Assembly (NCBI GenBank): GCA_018401465.1
Contig: JAGYKE010000004.1
Coordinates: forward strand, 2,137,792-2,201,791
Direction of reading: 5' to 3'
DNA length: 64,000 bases
Source of the DNA: Aestuariivita sp.
GTDB lineage: Bacteria; Pseudomonadota; Alphaproteobacteria; Rhodobacterales; Rhodobacteraceae
Shown one piece after another: positions 52,505 to 60,546 of this stretch (position 1 is the first letter of the stretch; each line of letters opens with the position of its first letter). The position numbers were made by a program, and so were the translations under genes. Below the pieces are notes generated by a model. It was given only the letters and a program-made list of their open reading frames with translations, did no database searches and was not told the DNA's origin.

Positions 52505-53386
52505 GTGCGGCGTGGACTGGTTCTGAGTGTTCTGGGGCTTGCTGCCCTTGCAGCAGCAGGCCTCAGTCTAACGCGTGCCACGCCGATAGACGTCAGCACC
52601 TTGGGCGGGCTCGAAGGCGATCCGGCCAAGGGTGAAACCGTCTTCATCGCATCGGGCTGCGCGTCCTGCCATGCCGCACCCGATGCCGAGGGCGACGCAA
52701 AGCTTGTTCTTGCGGGCGGACAGCGGTTTGCGTCGGATTTCGGGACCTTCGTCGCTCCGAACATCTCTCTCCACCCCGAGGCGGGCATCGGCGCCTGGTC
52801 GCTGGAAGACTTCGCAAGCGCGGTGAAAAACGGCGTCTCGCCCGACGGTCGCCACTATTACCCCGCCTTTCCCTACGCCTCGTACAGTCACATGACCGAC
52901 GCGGATGTGGTCGACCTCTGGGCCTATTGGCAGACACTGCCCGGCGACGCCAAGCCAAGCCAACCGCACGAGCTGGCGTTCCCGTTCAACATCCGCCGGT
53001 CGGTGGGGGTTTGGAAACTGCTCTACATGACCGACGACTGGGCGGTGCAAACCGCGGACACGCCCGAGCTGGAGCGTGGGCGGTATCTCGTCGAGGCTTT
53101 GGCGCATTGCGGCGAATGCCACACGCCTCGTGATGCCCTGGGCGGTATGAACCGGGACAACTGGCTGGGCGGCGCCCCGAACCCGACAGGGCGCGGTACG
53201 ATCCCGTCGCTGCGGCCTGCCGATCTGACATGGGCGCCGTCCGAGATCGCCTATTACCTCGAAACCGGCTTCACACCAGATTTCGACAGCGCAGGCGGCC
53301 ACATGGTGGCGGTGATCGAGAATTTCGCCAGGCTGCCCGCCAGCGACCGGGACGCGGTCGCGGCCTATCTCAAGGCGTTGCCCTAG
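52505..53386 (+). CDS. Diheme cytochrome c
   Basis: 293 aa periplasmic protein, GTG start, signal anchor (RRGLVLSVLGLAALAAAGLS). Two class I c-type domains: CASCH at about residue 52-56 (GETVFIASGCASCHAAPDA) and CGECH at about 202-206 (EALAHCGECHTPRD); methionine ligands probably in the YSHMTDADVVDLWAYWQTLP and GHMVAVIENFARLP regions. Likely electron partner of the preceding cytochrome c-prime or of a membrane dehydrogenase. Co-transcribed with it. Confidence 0.9.
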   Translation: MRRGLVLSVLGLAALAAAGLSLTRATPIDVSTLGGLEGDPAKGETVFIASGCASCHAAPDAEGDAKLVLAGGQRFASDFGTFVAPNISLHPEAGIGAWSLEDFASAVKNGVSPDGRHYYPAFPYASYSHMTDADVVDLWAYWQTLPGDAKPSQPHELAFPFNIRRSVGVWKLLYMTDDWAVQTADTPELERGRYLVEALAHCGECHTPRDALGGMNRDNWLGGAPNPTGRGTIPSLRPADLTWAPSEIAYYLETGFTPDFDSAGGHMVAVIENFARLPASDRDAVAAYLKALP

Positions 53387-53400
53387 GCAGAGATAGCGCC

Positions 53401-53590
53401 ATGTCCAGCCCTCGCGAAGCCATCCTCGCCTCGCTGCATGCGCGGCTCTCAAAGCTTTCCACCACCGCGCTGCGAGGGGAAGTGTTGCCCGAGCGGGGCG
53501 CGGCTGCAGGCCTGCTTATCCTGCAAGACGGTGAACCGGGGGAGCCCGAGGTGACGCTCTCACCGCTGGCCTATCATTATCAGCACCGAG
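53401..53590 (+). pseudogene. Truncated duplicate of a phage tail-region gene
   Basis: 63 codons (MSSPREAILASLHARLSKL, VTLSPLAYHYQHR) closely match the start of the gene at 54741 (MPSPRETVLAALHARMSVL, VTLSPVAYHYQHR). Similarity stops at 53590, beyond which the frame reads unrelated GC-rich sequence. A 5' duplicate left by prophage decay. Confidence 0.75.
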
Positions 53591-54145
53591 ACGGGGACCT
53601 GGCGGGCAGGGGCAATGAAACCGACCCACGTCTTGCTGCCTTGGCTTGGGGAGATCTATCCGGTCGGCTCGTGTTCGCTTCGGGGCAGATTTGCAGTGCC
53701 TTTGGACCGTTCATGGCAGGTTGTCGGGCGCGCTTAATCGTCAAGCGCACACTCAGCTGCATTCCCTGCCTGATGGCGAGGACGGTCCAGTCGCATCGTC
53801 TCTGGGATGCGGCTTGTGCCGGATGATTCGGATGACCAATACGGCCAACTCAGTGTCGCGACCTGGGGTGCAGTTGGGTCACGGTTCTTGTCGCCGGAAA
53901 ACAAAATCTGTCCGGAGAATTGACCGAAGCAATATCCAGTTGGCGAGAGGAATGTGCCCACCACATCTAGCCAGCGCGGGGGATGGTTTCCTGACCTTCT
54001 CTTTCAACTATCTGACATAAATGAATTTTTTCGGCCCGACAGCCAGATTTGCCTTGGTCAACAGGCGGATTGTGGATAGTGCTGTGGATAATTTTGGGGG
54101 CAACAAGCCAGTCGTGCTGGCGGGCCAATAACCTTGGGCAGTGTC
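53591..54145 (+). other. Intergenic debris with two DnaA-box-like sites
   Basis: No gene recognised. TGTGGATAG (54071-54079) and TGTGGATAA (54083-54091), twelve bases apart, match DnaA boxes on the same strand; the rest is GC-rich and looks like remnants of a deleted element. Confidence 0.45.
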
Positions 54146-54601
54146 ATGGACCTTTCTTTTGGTCGCGTGCGCCATTGGGCGCATATCACAGCTGGTGCGC
54201 TGATGTTGACCCGGTTCGACGTGTCGGATCCGGCACCTGTCGGATCGGTGCGGGATTTGGCCGATGGCGTCGTCACTCATGGGTCGAACGCGACCCGTGT
54301 TGATCTCGCATTCTCGGAGCGCCCGCCGAACTGGCTCGAGTCAAAGGCAATCCGCGCGCTGATTGATAATCCCGGGACCACAGGAAGCGAGCTGAGCAAG
54401 GCCTGTGGGTGGGCTGCTTCCGGATGGCAGACGCACATGCTGGTAACCTGCCATCGTCGTCGGAACGAGCTTTGGCCCGATGGTCTGCCTTCGGATGTGC
54501 CGGCGGGCTTTGCACTGACGGCGATCGTCAACTACGAACTGTCCACGCTTCAGTTCTGGATGCGCGACGACGTGCTTCCGGTCTTGGCGGCTCGCGTCTG
54601 A
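54146..54601 (+). CDS. Hypothetical protein with winged-helix-like segment
   Basis: 151 aa, start MDLSFGRVRHWAHITAGALM. The central part, SKAIRALIDNPGTTGSELSK then ACGWAASGWQTHML, resembles the small winged-helix segment of DUF3489-type proteins; the rest is unrecognised. Composition and codon use look like a real gene. It sits between prophage fragments, so a phage-derived regulator is possible. Confidence 0.5.
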   Translation: MDLSFGRVRHWAHITAGALMLTRFDVSDPAPVGSVRDLADGVVTHGSNATRVDLAFSERPPNWLESKAIRALIDNPGTTGSELSKACGWAASGWQTHMLVTCHRRRNELWPDGLPSDVPAGFALTAIVNYELSTLQFWMRDDVLPVLAARV

Positions 54602-54740
54602 ATTCGGGGCAATCCGGTTCTGCTCGGGAAAGTGGAGTGAACTCTCCGTTCCGTGCTTTTGGGTTTGGTTGGCAGAGCATTTGATTTGCTCAGAAGAAGC
54701 CTGACGCCTGATAACGTCGTGCCTTCAGGAAAGATCTGAC

Positions 54741-55160
54741 TTGCCCAGCCCCCGCGAAACCGTCCTGGCCGCGCTGCATGCGCGGATGTCAGTACTTCGT
54801 GCGACTGCCCTGCGCGGTGAGGTGCTGCCCGAGCGCGTGCCGGCCGGAGGCCTTCTGATCCTGCGCGACGGCGAACCGGGCAAGCCCGAGGTGACGCTCT
54901 CACCTGTGGCCTACCACTATCAGCACCGGGCTGAAATCGAGGTCGTTGTTCAGGGTGCCAACCGTGACGCCGCCTTCGATGCCCTTTGCGCCAGCATCGG
55001 AACAGCGCTGGCCGTGGACAGGACGCTCGGGGGGCTTTGCGACTGGATCGAGGCCGAAGCACCGCAGCCTGTTGATCTGCCAGTCGAGGGCGCAGCTGGT
55101 TTGAAGGCCGCCGTCATACCCGTGGTGCTGCACTATTCCAGCGCGGACCCACTTGGATGA
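54741..55160 (+). CDS. Phage tail-region protein, full-length paralogue
   Basis: 139 aa, TTG start after AGGAAAG. N-terminal MPSPRETVLAALHARMSVLR is shared with the fragment at 53401; the C-terminal half (GLCDWIEAEAPQPVDLPVEG, VVLHYSSADPLG) is intact. It resembles head-tail/tail-completion proteins of Rhodobacterales prophages by position and size; I cannot name the domain surely. Confidence 0.6.
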   Translation: MPSPRETVLAALHARMSVLRATALRGEVLPERVPAGGLLILRDGEPGKPEVTLSPVAYHYQHRAEIEVVVQGANRDAAFDALCASIGTALAVDRTLGGLCDWIEAEAPQPVDLPVEGAAGLKAAVIPVVLHYSSADPLG

Positions 55161-55173
55161 GAGCGCCTGATGG

Positions 55174-55551
55174 TCAGAGCTTGAACGTATCGGCGCTAAT
55201 CGGCTTGTAATCGCCCATGACTTGGGCTCCTGGAGCGATCTCAAGGGTCTCGTAGGCGAAGTTTGCCTTCACCCGGGCATTGCTCTTGATGCTGACCTTC
55301 AGTGCGGTGGCCGCGCCTTGCAGTTCGCCCTCGATGGTGAGCTGTCTTGCGCGCAACCGTCCGCGGACGCGTGCGGTGGATGTCAGGATCAAGCGGTCTG
55401 CCGTGATATCGCCCGTGATCTGACCGCCGCACTCGAGGATGCCCTGGCAGACGATATTGCCCTCGATCACGATGTCCTCGGCGATCACGGACCGCTTCCT
55501 GTCGACTGTGGTGGTCGCGGTTGGGGTCGCGTCGGGCTTTGAAGTGAACAT
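55174..55551 (-). CDS. Bactofilin (polymer-forming cytoskeletal protein)
   Basis: 125 aa. After a short disordered N-terminus (MFTSKPDATPTATTTVDRKR), a right-handed beta-helix of repeating hydrophobic rungs follows: IAEDIVIEGNIVCQGILECG, GQITGDITADRLILTSTARV, RGRLRARQLTIEGELQGAA. Bactofilins form nucleotide-independent filaments that localise cell-wall or polysaccharide enzymes, which fits the other polysaccharide remnants. It is embedded, in opposite orientation, among prophage genes. Confidence 0.87.
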   Translation of the reverse strand: MFTSKPDATPTATTTVDRKRSVIAEDIVIEGNIVCQGILECGGQITGDITADRLILTSTARVRGRLRARQLTIEGELQGAATALKVSIKSNARVKANFAYETLEIAPGAQVMGDYKPISADTFKL

Positions 55552-55648
55552 TCGAGTCGTCCTTTCGGCAGTGCCCAGCAGGTAGGCGGCCATTGCCGTT
55601 CACGTCAAGCAAGTTCAGCTCTGTCCAAACCTATGAGGAAACAACACC

Positions 55649-56050
55649 ATGGCACGAGCCCAAGGGTCGCGGGCGCAGATGGCGCTGGCGTTCGAGACGA
55701 CCGATGGCACGCCGCCTGTGAGCGGCTTTACCAAGATGCCCTTCGCCAGCACGACGCTGGGGGCTGACCCCGCTCTGGATGTCTCGCCCCCGTCCGTGCA
55801 GGAGGTGGAGGTCACCCGTCTGCAGGCCAAGGCCGCGCTGTTGCGGATGGGCCTCCTAGATCAGGTCGAGGCCCTGGTCGGCAATCTCGATCAGATGACC
55901 CGACTGGCCTGGGCTGAGGCCACGACCTTCCGGCGGGACAGTCCGCTGCTCAACGCGCTCGGTCCCTATCTGGTCTGGCCGGACGGGACCGCGCTGTCTG
56001 AAGCGGATCTCGACGCGCTGTTTGCTCTGGCCGAAACCATCGAGGTGTGA
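55649..56050 (+). CDS. Prophage tail protein with fused halves
   Basis: 133 aa. The N-terminal third (MARAQGSRAQMALAFETTDG then TPPVSGFTKMPFASTTLGAD) matches the beginning of siphophage tail-tube proteins. From about residue 45 on (VQEVEVTRLQAKAALLRMGL, ALSEADLDALFALAETIEV) it resembles the end of a different phage protein of the tail-fibre/virion type. A deletion between two genes has most likely created this in-frame fusion. Confidence 0.6.
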   Translation: MARAQGSRAQMALAFETTDGTPPVSGFTKMPFASTTLGADPALDVSPPSVQEVEVTRLQAKAALLRMGLLDQVEALVGNLDQMTRLAWAEATTFRRDSPLLNALGPYLVWPDGTALSEADLDALFALAETIEV

Positions 56051-56053
56051 GTG

Positions 56054-56572
56054 ATGCGGTATGAACAGATCAAGCTGGCTGAAGCCTAGCCGCACTTCGA
56101 CCGTCTGGGACAGATTGTGGATGCCGTGCGCTTTACAAAGGGCCTCGCCCCGCTCGATGCCAAAGGCGCGCTGAGCACGTTTGCCAGACGTGGCGACACC
56201 GCCGCCCTGGCCTGGGACGAGGATCAGCTGGTGGGCGTCACCTGCCTTGGCCTGTGCCATCACTTCATCGCGGAGCCGGAATGGTTACCGGTCAAGCTGC
56301 ATCTGGCGCGGGACGGCATTGATCTGGGCGCGGTCGCCTGCTCGCACTTTGTCTACCTCAGTCCCGACTATTGGGCCGCAGCCCACACCTTTGCCCTCAC
56401 CGAGGCCGCCCGACACAGCAACCCCGCCATCACGCATACGCTCTCCCATGGCTTCGCCACAAAGGCACTGGAAGACTGGGCGGCCAAACTCCCGGGAATG
56501 ATAGAGCTGCCGATGGCAGGGCCCGGTTTCAGCAGGGTGTTCGTCAGGGCGGTGGGGCAGGGGAGCGGCTGA
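56054..56572 (+). pseudogene. Prophage hypothetical gene with in-frame TAG
   Basis: ATG-started frame MRYEQIKLAEA meets TAG at 56087-56089 then continues in the same frame (PHFDRLGQIVDAVRFTKGLA to FSRVFVRAVGQGSG). A GTG at 56117 could still start a 151-residue product. Function unknown; it reads as the next phage-late-type gene after the tail fusion. Confidence 0.55.
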
Positions 56573-56593
56573 GGCAGGCTCTGGTTCGAACGT

Positions 56594-56734
56594 AACGCTC
56601 CGGCGGGGGTGTGCATTTGGATCATCGGTGGGGGGACCGACATGCGGCGCGGGATGAACACGCTGGCGCTGACGGTCCAGCAGGGGCTCGGGCGCGATCC
56701 GCATGCCGGAGAGATATTCTGCTTTATCGTCTGA
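56594..56734 (+). pseudogene. IS66 tnpB fragment
   Basis: The frame NAPAGVCIWIIGGGTDMRRG then MNTLALTVQQGLGRDPHAGE is the well-conserved IS66 TnpB (orf2) N-terminal half. It ends in a premature stop after EIFCFIV; the remaining IS66 parts are absent. Confidence 0.82.
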
Positions 56735-56894
56735 CCGACCGTTGACGCACAGAGCAATCCATCGCTCCTCGTTGCCCGCGTGGCCACTTCGAGACATCCA
56801 GTGACGGAACCACACGCAAACCGGAGGTCAATCGTCACGCCCTGGATCTGATCAATATCCGGTCACTGATACCAACGCGCCGGCATGCGAGATT

Positions 56895-57407
56895 TCAGGC
56901 GGGCCGCAGCTGATCTGTCTCCACCGACACGCGGGTCTGGGTGCCCATGAGTTCCATCAGGACCCAGACACGACGATCCGGCGCGATTTTTTCCACCTCT
57001 GCCACGAAATTGGCAAAGGGTCCCGTGGTGATCGTCACCTGATCGCCGGGCTGCAGAAGTTTCGGCGGCAGCAATTTGCCTTCGGCGTCGCATCGCTGCA
57101 TCAGCTGCGACACCAGATCCAGCGGCACGGACGTCGGCTCCTTGCCAAAACTCACCAGCCGGGTGACACCGTAGGTCGAGTTTACGGTGCGCCAGAAGCC
57201 GCGTGCGGCATCGAAGGCCACGAAGATGTAGCCCGGGAAGAGCGGCCGTACGGCGGTTATGAATTTGCCGTTGCGCTGGCGTGTCTCCTCTTCGACCGGC
57301 AGGAAGGTCTTGAAGCCTTGCCGCTTGAGGTTCCTTTCTGCGATGTTGGCGCAGTTCGGCTTCAGTTGCGCCAGAAACCAGCTTGAACCGTGATTGTGGA
57401 ATGTCAT
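56895..57407 (-). CDS. NusG/RfaH-family transcription antiterminator
   Basis: About 170 aa. N-terminal NGN domain (SSWFLAQLKPNCANIAERNL, FPGYIFVAFD) and C-terminal KOW motif (LQPGDQVTITTGPFANFVAE). Specialised NusG paralogues of the RfaH/UpxY type load on polymerase to permit transcription of long polysaccharide operons. Start placed at 57407 (MTFHNHGSSW) with an alternative four codons earlier. It is divergent from the MarR-EPS gene; the gap holds YTGAGCG motifs and two palindromes. No polysaccharide operon remains downstream of it. Confidence 0.85.
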   Translation of the reverse strand: MTFHNHGSSWFLAQLKPNCANIAERNLKRQGFKTFLPVEEETRQRNGKFITAVRPLFPGYIFVAFDAARGFWRTVNSTYGVTRLVSFGKEPTSVPLDLVSQLMQRCDAEGKLLPPKLLQPGDQVTITTGPFANFVAEVEKIAPDRRVWVLMELMGTQTRVSVETDQLRPA

Positions 57408-57441
57408 CGCGAACCCCATCAAGACCGTCGCACCCAGATAT

Positions 57442-57457
57442 CGCTCAAAACTGAGCG
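57442..57457. promoter_or_regulatory. Palindrome upstream of the rfaH-like gene
   Basis: CGCTCA-AAAC-TGAGCG, perfect 6-bp arms, 35 bases upstream of the rfaH-like start. Shares its pattern with the site at 57838. Confidence 0.65.
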
Positions 57458-57837
57458 GGAGCAAGTCGGGTTTTTCCGCCGCTCCGTGCTGACCGGAGGA
57501 GCCAAAGCCTGGGTCCGCCTTCTGTGCGTTGATGCAAAATGGAAATTGAGCGCGATCGGCCTGGCGACAGTTGGCGCCGAAGGAAACGCTGATCCGACAA
57601 GAAGAGGCAGCGGGGGGCAATTTGGGACGGAGGTGCCACATCACCGAGGGTCGAGTGGCGCGACACCTTCGCGTGTCGGCGCAGAACCATCAGCACGCGG
57701 CGCAGAGCCCGTCTGACGACGCGCGTTGCGTTGAGCGGTACGGACCCCGCGCTGAGCGGATCATTTTTTGTGCAGGTCGGGCGAAAATGTCCCGCACTTC
57801 GGATTTCTCCCTTGTTTGCCCGTGCAGCGTTTGTTAC

Positions 57838-57853
57838 CGCTCGAAATTGAGCG
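57838..57853. promoter_or_regulatory. Palindrome upstream of marR-EPS
   Basis: CGCTCGAAATTGAGCG, 5-bp arms around GAAATT, 85 bases before the marR ATG. Same CGCTCrAAAyTGAGCG pattern as at 57442. Confidence 0.65.
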
Positions 57854-57937
57854 ATGTGGGGACTTCCGTCATTATCTGTGCATCTGACAAGGCGCCGCGA
57901 CGGCAGTCCTTGTGCGGCAGCCTGAGCAAGTCCTGCG

Positions 57938-58303
57938 ATGACCGGCAAGCGCAGCAAGTTGCAGGAAGACACGCATTTCCGCGTGCTTCGGCTTCTGCAA
58001 GACAACCCCGAGATCTCGCAGCGCGAACTTGCGGCCGCGGTTGGGGTCAGCGTCGGGGGCATGCATTACGTGCTGAATGCCTTGATCGACAAGGGCCTCG
58101 TGAAGTTGGGAAACTTCACCGCGGCTGAGGACAAGAGGCGGTACGCCTATATGCTCACGCCGAAAGGATTGGCCGAGAAGTCTGTCATCACGCGTCGCTT
58201 TCTGGCGCGAAAGATTGAAGAATACGACGCTCTGAGGGCGGAGATTGACGCCTTGACCTCGGAACTTGACGACAAGCCCTTTGCCCGACCGCGGGGTCGG
58301 TGA
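57938..58303 (+). CDS. MarR-family EPS-associated transcriptional regulator
   Basis: 121 aa. Winged helix: HFRVLRLLQDNPEISQRELA then AAVGVSVGGMHYVLNALIDK, wing KLGNFTAAEDKRRYAYML, and dimerisation helices (KGLAEKSVITRRFLARKIEE). This is the EPS-associated MarR subgroup encoded with exopolysaccharide clusters. Divergent from the RfaH-like gene; likely regulates both through the intervening sites. Confidence 0.85.
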   Translation: MTGKRSKLQEDTHFRVLRLLQDNPEISQRELAAAVGVSVGGMHYVLNALIDKGLVKLGNFTAAEDKRRYAYMLTPKGLAEKSVITRRFLARKIEEYDALRAEIDALTSELDDKPFARPRGR

Positions 58304-58527
58304 AGCGCGAAACCTTTGGGAAGTGACGCGGTGCTTGTGTGCGGAGCGACAGCGCCTGGGGCCGCTTGGGTTGACGAAAAGCTCTATGGCTGTCGCTAGT
58401 AAAGTCTCGATCATGATGGCCGTCCTGAATTTGCGTTATCGGGCGTTTGGGGCAGGGGAGGCGGTTCGATTTTCGCCCATCCAGGGTGGTTCACTCGATG
58501 CAGTTATAAAGCATCACTTCGCTGCCC

Positions 58528-58953
58528 TCACGCGAACTCCTCTTCCGGTTGCAATCTGGCTTCGTTTGGGTGATTTCCGCTTTGGGGCACCGCGAGCCAG
58601 GCGTGCAGGGCGCGGCGGCGGCGCGATTGCGCCTCGCGCAGGTAGCGCGCAAGGAGGGGGCGCTGGCTGCGTGCGGCGATCTCTGCGGCCATGATCAGTT
58701 GCAACATCTCGTCGGCCTGGGTGCGGCGGCGCACGGGGCATTGCGTCTCATCGGCGGCGGCGTGCAAGATCTCTTCGATGTTGAATTGGCGCCTGCGCTG
58801 TTCGTCGAACTCGGAAAGAGCGAGTTGCGCCGACGCGAGCCGGACTTCGGCCTTGGCCAGCGCCAGGGCGCGGCGGCCACTCTCGTCGCTTGGGTCAAGT
58901 GCCGCCATCGTGACGTTGGGCCTGTCCAGGATCACGGCCAGCCAGGCGGACAC
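58528..58953 (-). CDS. Hypothetical Ala/Arg-rich helical protein
   Basis: 141 aa, largely helical: SGRRALALAKAEVRLASAQL, ALSEFDEQRRRQFNIEEILH, ARYLREAQSRRRRALHAWLA. No named domain recognised. It lies 135 bases downstream of the acidic hypothetical gene on the same strand, so they may be one unit. A long frame on the opposite strand exists but has less protein-like composition. Confidence 0.5.
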   Translation of the reverse strand: MSAWLAVILDRPNVTMAALDPSDESGRRALALAKAEVRLASAQLALSEFDEQRRRQFNIEEILHAAADETQCPVRRRTQADEMLQLIMAAEIAARSQRPLLARYLREAQSRRRRALHAWLAVPQSGNHPNEARLQPEEEFA

Positions 58954-59088
58954 CGCGCGTGGCGCGGGCGCCGATGTCGCCCCGTGACGGCGCGCGTTGC
59001 GCGCCGAGGTGGCTTTGCCGGATTGCGTCTTCGGCCCGGTGCTGTGTTGTGCGTTTTGGCGGTTGCGCGTGGCCAGGCTTGTGATCCG

Positions 59089-59940
59089 TCATGCGTCGAA
59101 GATCTCCGCGTTGACGCTGCGGGCCTCTATCGGGCGTGATGTTTGCAGGGCGTCGTAGTCGCGCTTGACGTCGCGGCGGCGCCGCTCAAAGCCCTCGATC
59201 TGTCGCTCGTGCTGTTCGACAGCATCCGATTTTGCAAGGAAGGCGTGATCCATCAGGTCGATCGGATCGAGGCCGATCTCCGCGAGTTTCTGGTAGGCCT
59301 GGTGTTGCGTCTCCGGGTCGCGTGACATGGCCCGCGCTGCGAGATCCTGACCGGCGGCGATGAACTCGGCTTCGTTGCGATCGAGTGCTTCGTCGGCAGT
59401 TTCGTCTTCAAAAATGTAGAATTCGTCTTCGTTGCAGTCTTCGTCCGTGTCGCAATCTTCGGCGGCGTCAGCGTCCGCGTCGTCGTCTAAAGGGGCGTAG
59501 GTGTCTTCGTTATTGGACGCGTTGTCGAACGTGGTGTGGCTGTCTTCGTCATTGTCTGCCTCCCAGCCCGCGTCGTCTTCATCGTCCTCATGGGCTTCCT
59601 TGAGCGCGGCTATGACCGCCCGTCTCTCTTTGAGCCATTCCTTGAAATCGTCCATGGCCTTCTTGACATAGGCGTTCGCGATGATCTGGCGGATGTGTTG
59701 GTTGAGGGTGGCGTCGCGCACCCTGCGGCGCTGCACCAGCTCCCATTCGATTGAAATGAGGTTCTCGGCGAGGACGCATTCGTAGGGCGTCATGGGCGCG
59801 AGAGAGTGCGTCAGCCCCGCGTGAAACTGGGCGAAGGTGCCCGGATCTTCGCCGATAACGGGGCGGCGCTCGAGAAGCAGGTCTGCGAAGCTCGACAATC
59901 CGAAGCGTCGCGGGTCAAGGTGGGCCAAGTCTCGTGTCAT
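59089..59940 (-). CDS. Hypothetical protein with a hyper-acidic insert
   Basis: 283 aa. N-terminal half is ordered-looking (MTRDLAHLDPRRFGLSSFAD, LAPMTPYECVLAENLISIEW, KEWLKERRAVIAALKEAH). Residues about 115-190 are extremely Asp/Glu-rich (DDDADADAAEDCDTDEDC). A second helical part follows (HAFLAKSDAVEQHERQIEGF). Resembles uncharacterised proteins I associate with Rhodobacterales mobile regions. Function unknown. Confidence 0.6.
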   Translation of the reverse strand: MTRDLAHLDPRRFGLSSFADLLLERRPVIGEDPGTFAQFHAGLTHSLAPMTPYECVLAENLISIEWELVQRRRVRDATLNQHIRQIIANAYVKKAMDDFKEWLKERRAVIAALKEAHEDDEDDAGWEADNDEDSHTTFDNASNNEDTYAPLDDDADADAAEDCDTDEDCNEDEFYIFEDETADEALDRNEAEFIAAGQDLAARAMSRDPETQHQAYQKLAEIGLDPIDLMDHAFLAKSDAVEQHERQIEGFERRRRDVKRDYDALQTSRPIEARSVNAEIFDA

Positions 59941-60272
59941 GTGGTCGTCTCCTTACGCGGGCCCTCCAAACCCGCTCGTTGCGTTAGTCATGTAACCAGA
60001 TCGCACGGCTCCACATGCGACCCTGTTCCTTATATGTTCCCTACATCCTGTATGTGTCGCCCCTGTGTCAACAAGATTTTGTGGGTGACGAGTTCGGTGC
60101 TTGGCTGGGGTCGGTGGTCGCGGGTGTATTGTTGCAAAATGGTCGCACATCCCGCGGGCAGAGGGCCGTGGGAGCTCATGGCGGGGCGCGTTTTGGCGTG
60201 CGGAGGCGCTGTGCTGGATCTGTGAGCTGGGGCTGCGGTATGGGCATTCAGAACCGGACGCCCAGCGCCAGG
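59941..60272. other. Non-coding stretch upstream of the acidic protein gene
   Basis: 332 bases between divergently ending genes; no gene recognised. A candidate minus-strand -35 TTGACA (60066-60071) could drive the acidic protein gene, but the matching -10 is poor. Confidence 0.35.
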
Positions 60273-60527
60273 TCAGGATTTTGGCAAGCCTAACCGTACC
60301 CCTGGCCGGTCGTCGGGAGCGCCGACGAACTCGATGCCGGCCGCTTCGAGAACAGTCTTCAAAGCAACAATGTTTGCTGCTGTGCTGGACGGCACCCCAT
60401 CATCGGCTTCAATGCGTTTGATCGTGCTCGTGCTCACATTGCTGAGAGCCGCCAGGTCTTCGACGCTGAGGCGAAGAGCTAAGCGTCCGATGCGTAGTTG
60501 TGTTCCAGTAATTGACAGTTGGATCAT
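60273..60527 (-). CDS. Xre-family HTH regulator divergent from integrase
   Basis: 84 aa with a canonical HTH (LRIGRLALRLSVEDLAALSN, VSTSTIKRIEADDGVPSSTA) and a C-terminal strand (LEAAGIEFVGAPDDRPGVRL). The start codon lies inside the palindrome ATCATATGAT, and 19 bases separate it from the recombinase ATG. Probable repressor of itself and of the integrase. Confidence 0.87.
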   Translation of the reverse strand: MIQLSITGTQLRIGRLALRLSVEDLAALSNVSTSTIKRIEADDGVPSSTAANIVALKTVLEAAGIEFVGAPDDRPGVRLGLPKS

Positions 60528-60540
60528 ATGATACTATTTA
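60512..60540 (+). promoter_or_regulatory. Integrase promoter with palindrome in its spacer
   Basis: TTGACA (60512-60517), exactly 17 bases, TATTTA (60535-60540). The 10-bp palindrome ATCATATGAT (60523-60532) lies in the spacer. A start 6-8 bases after the -10 would coincide with the recombinase ATG at 60547, and no ribosome site is present, so the mRNA should be leaderless. Confidence 0.7.
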
Positions 60541-60546
60541 GTCCAA

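Larger units (their letters stand above)
57408..57937. promoter_or_regulatory. Divergent regulatory region with five YTGAGCG motifs
   Basis: 530 bases without a gene between the rfaH-like and marR-EPS genes. Five same-strand YTGAGCG heptamers occur at 57451, 57546, 57731, 57752 and 57847; GAAATTGAGCG is repeated exactly at 57542 and 57843. Two heptamers are right halves of palindromes. The spacings (95, 185, 21, 95) include a repeated 95. Likely binding sites for the MarR-type regulator. Confidence 0.6.

Noticed and set aside
58549..59139. Plus-strand 196-residue frame over the two hypothetical genes
   Set aside because: Composition is Arg/Gly-rich; the minus-strand frames have normal charged-helix composition and matching gene starts.
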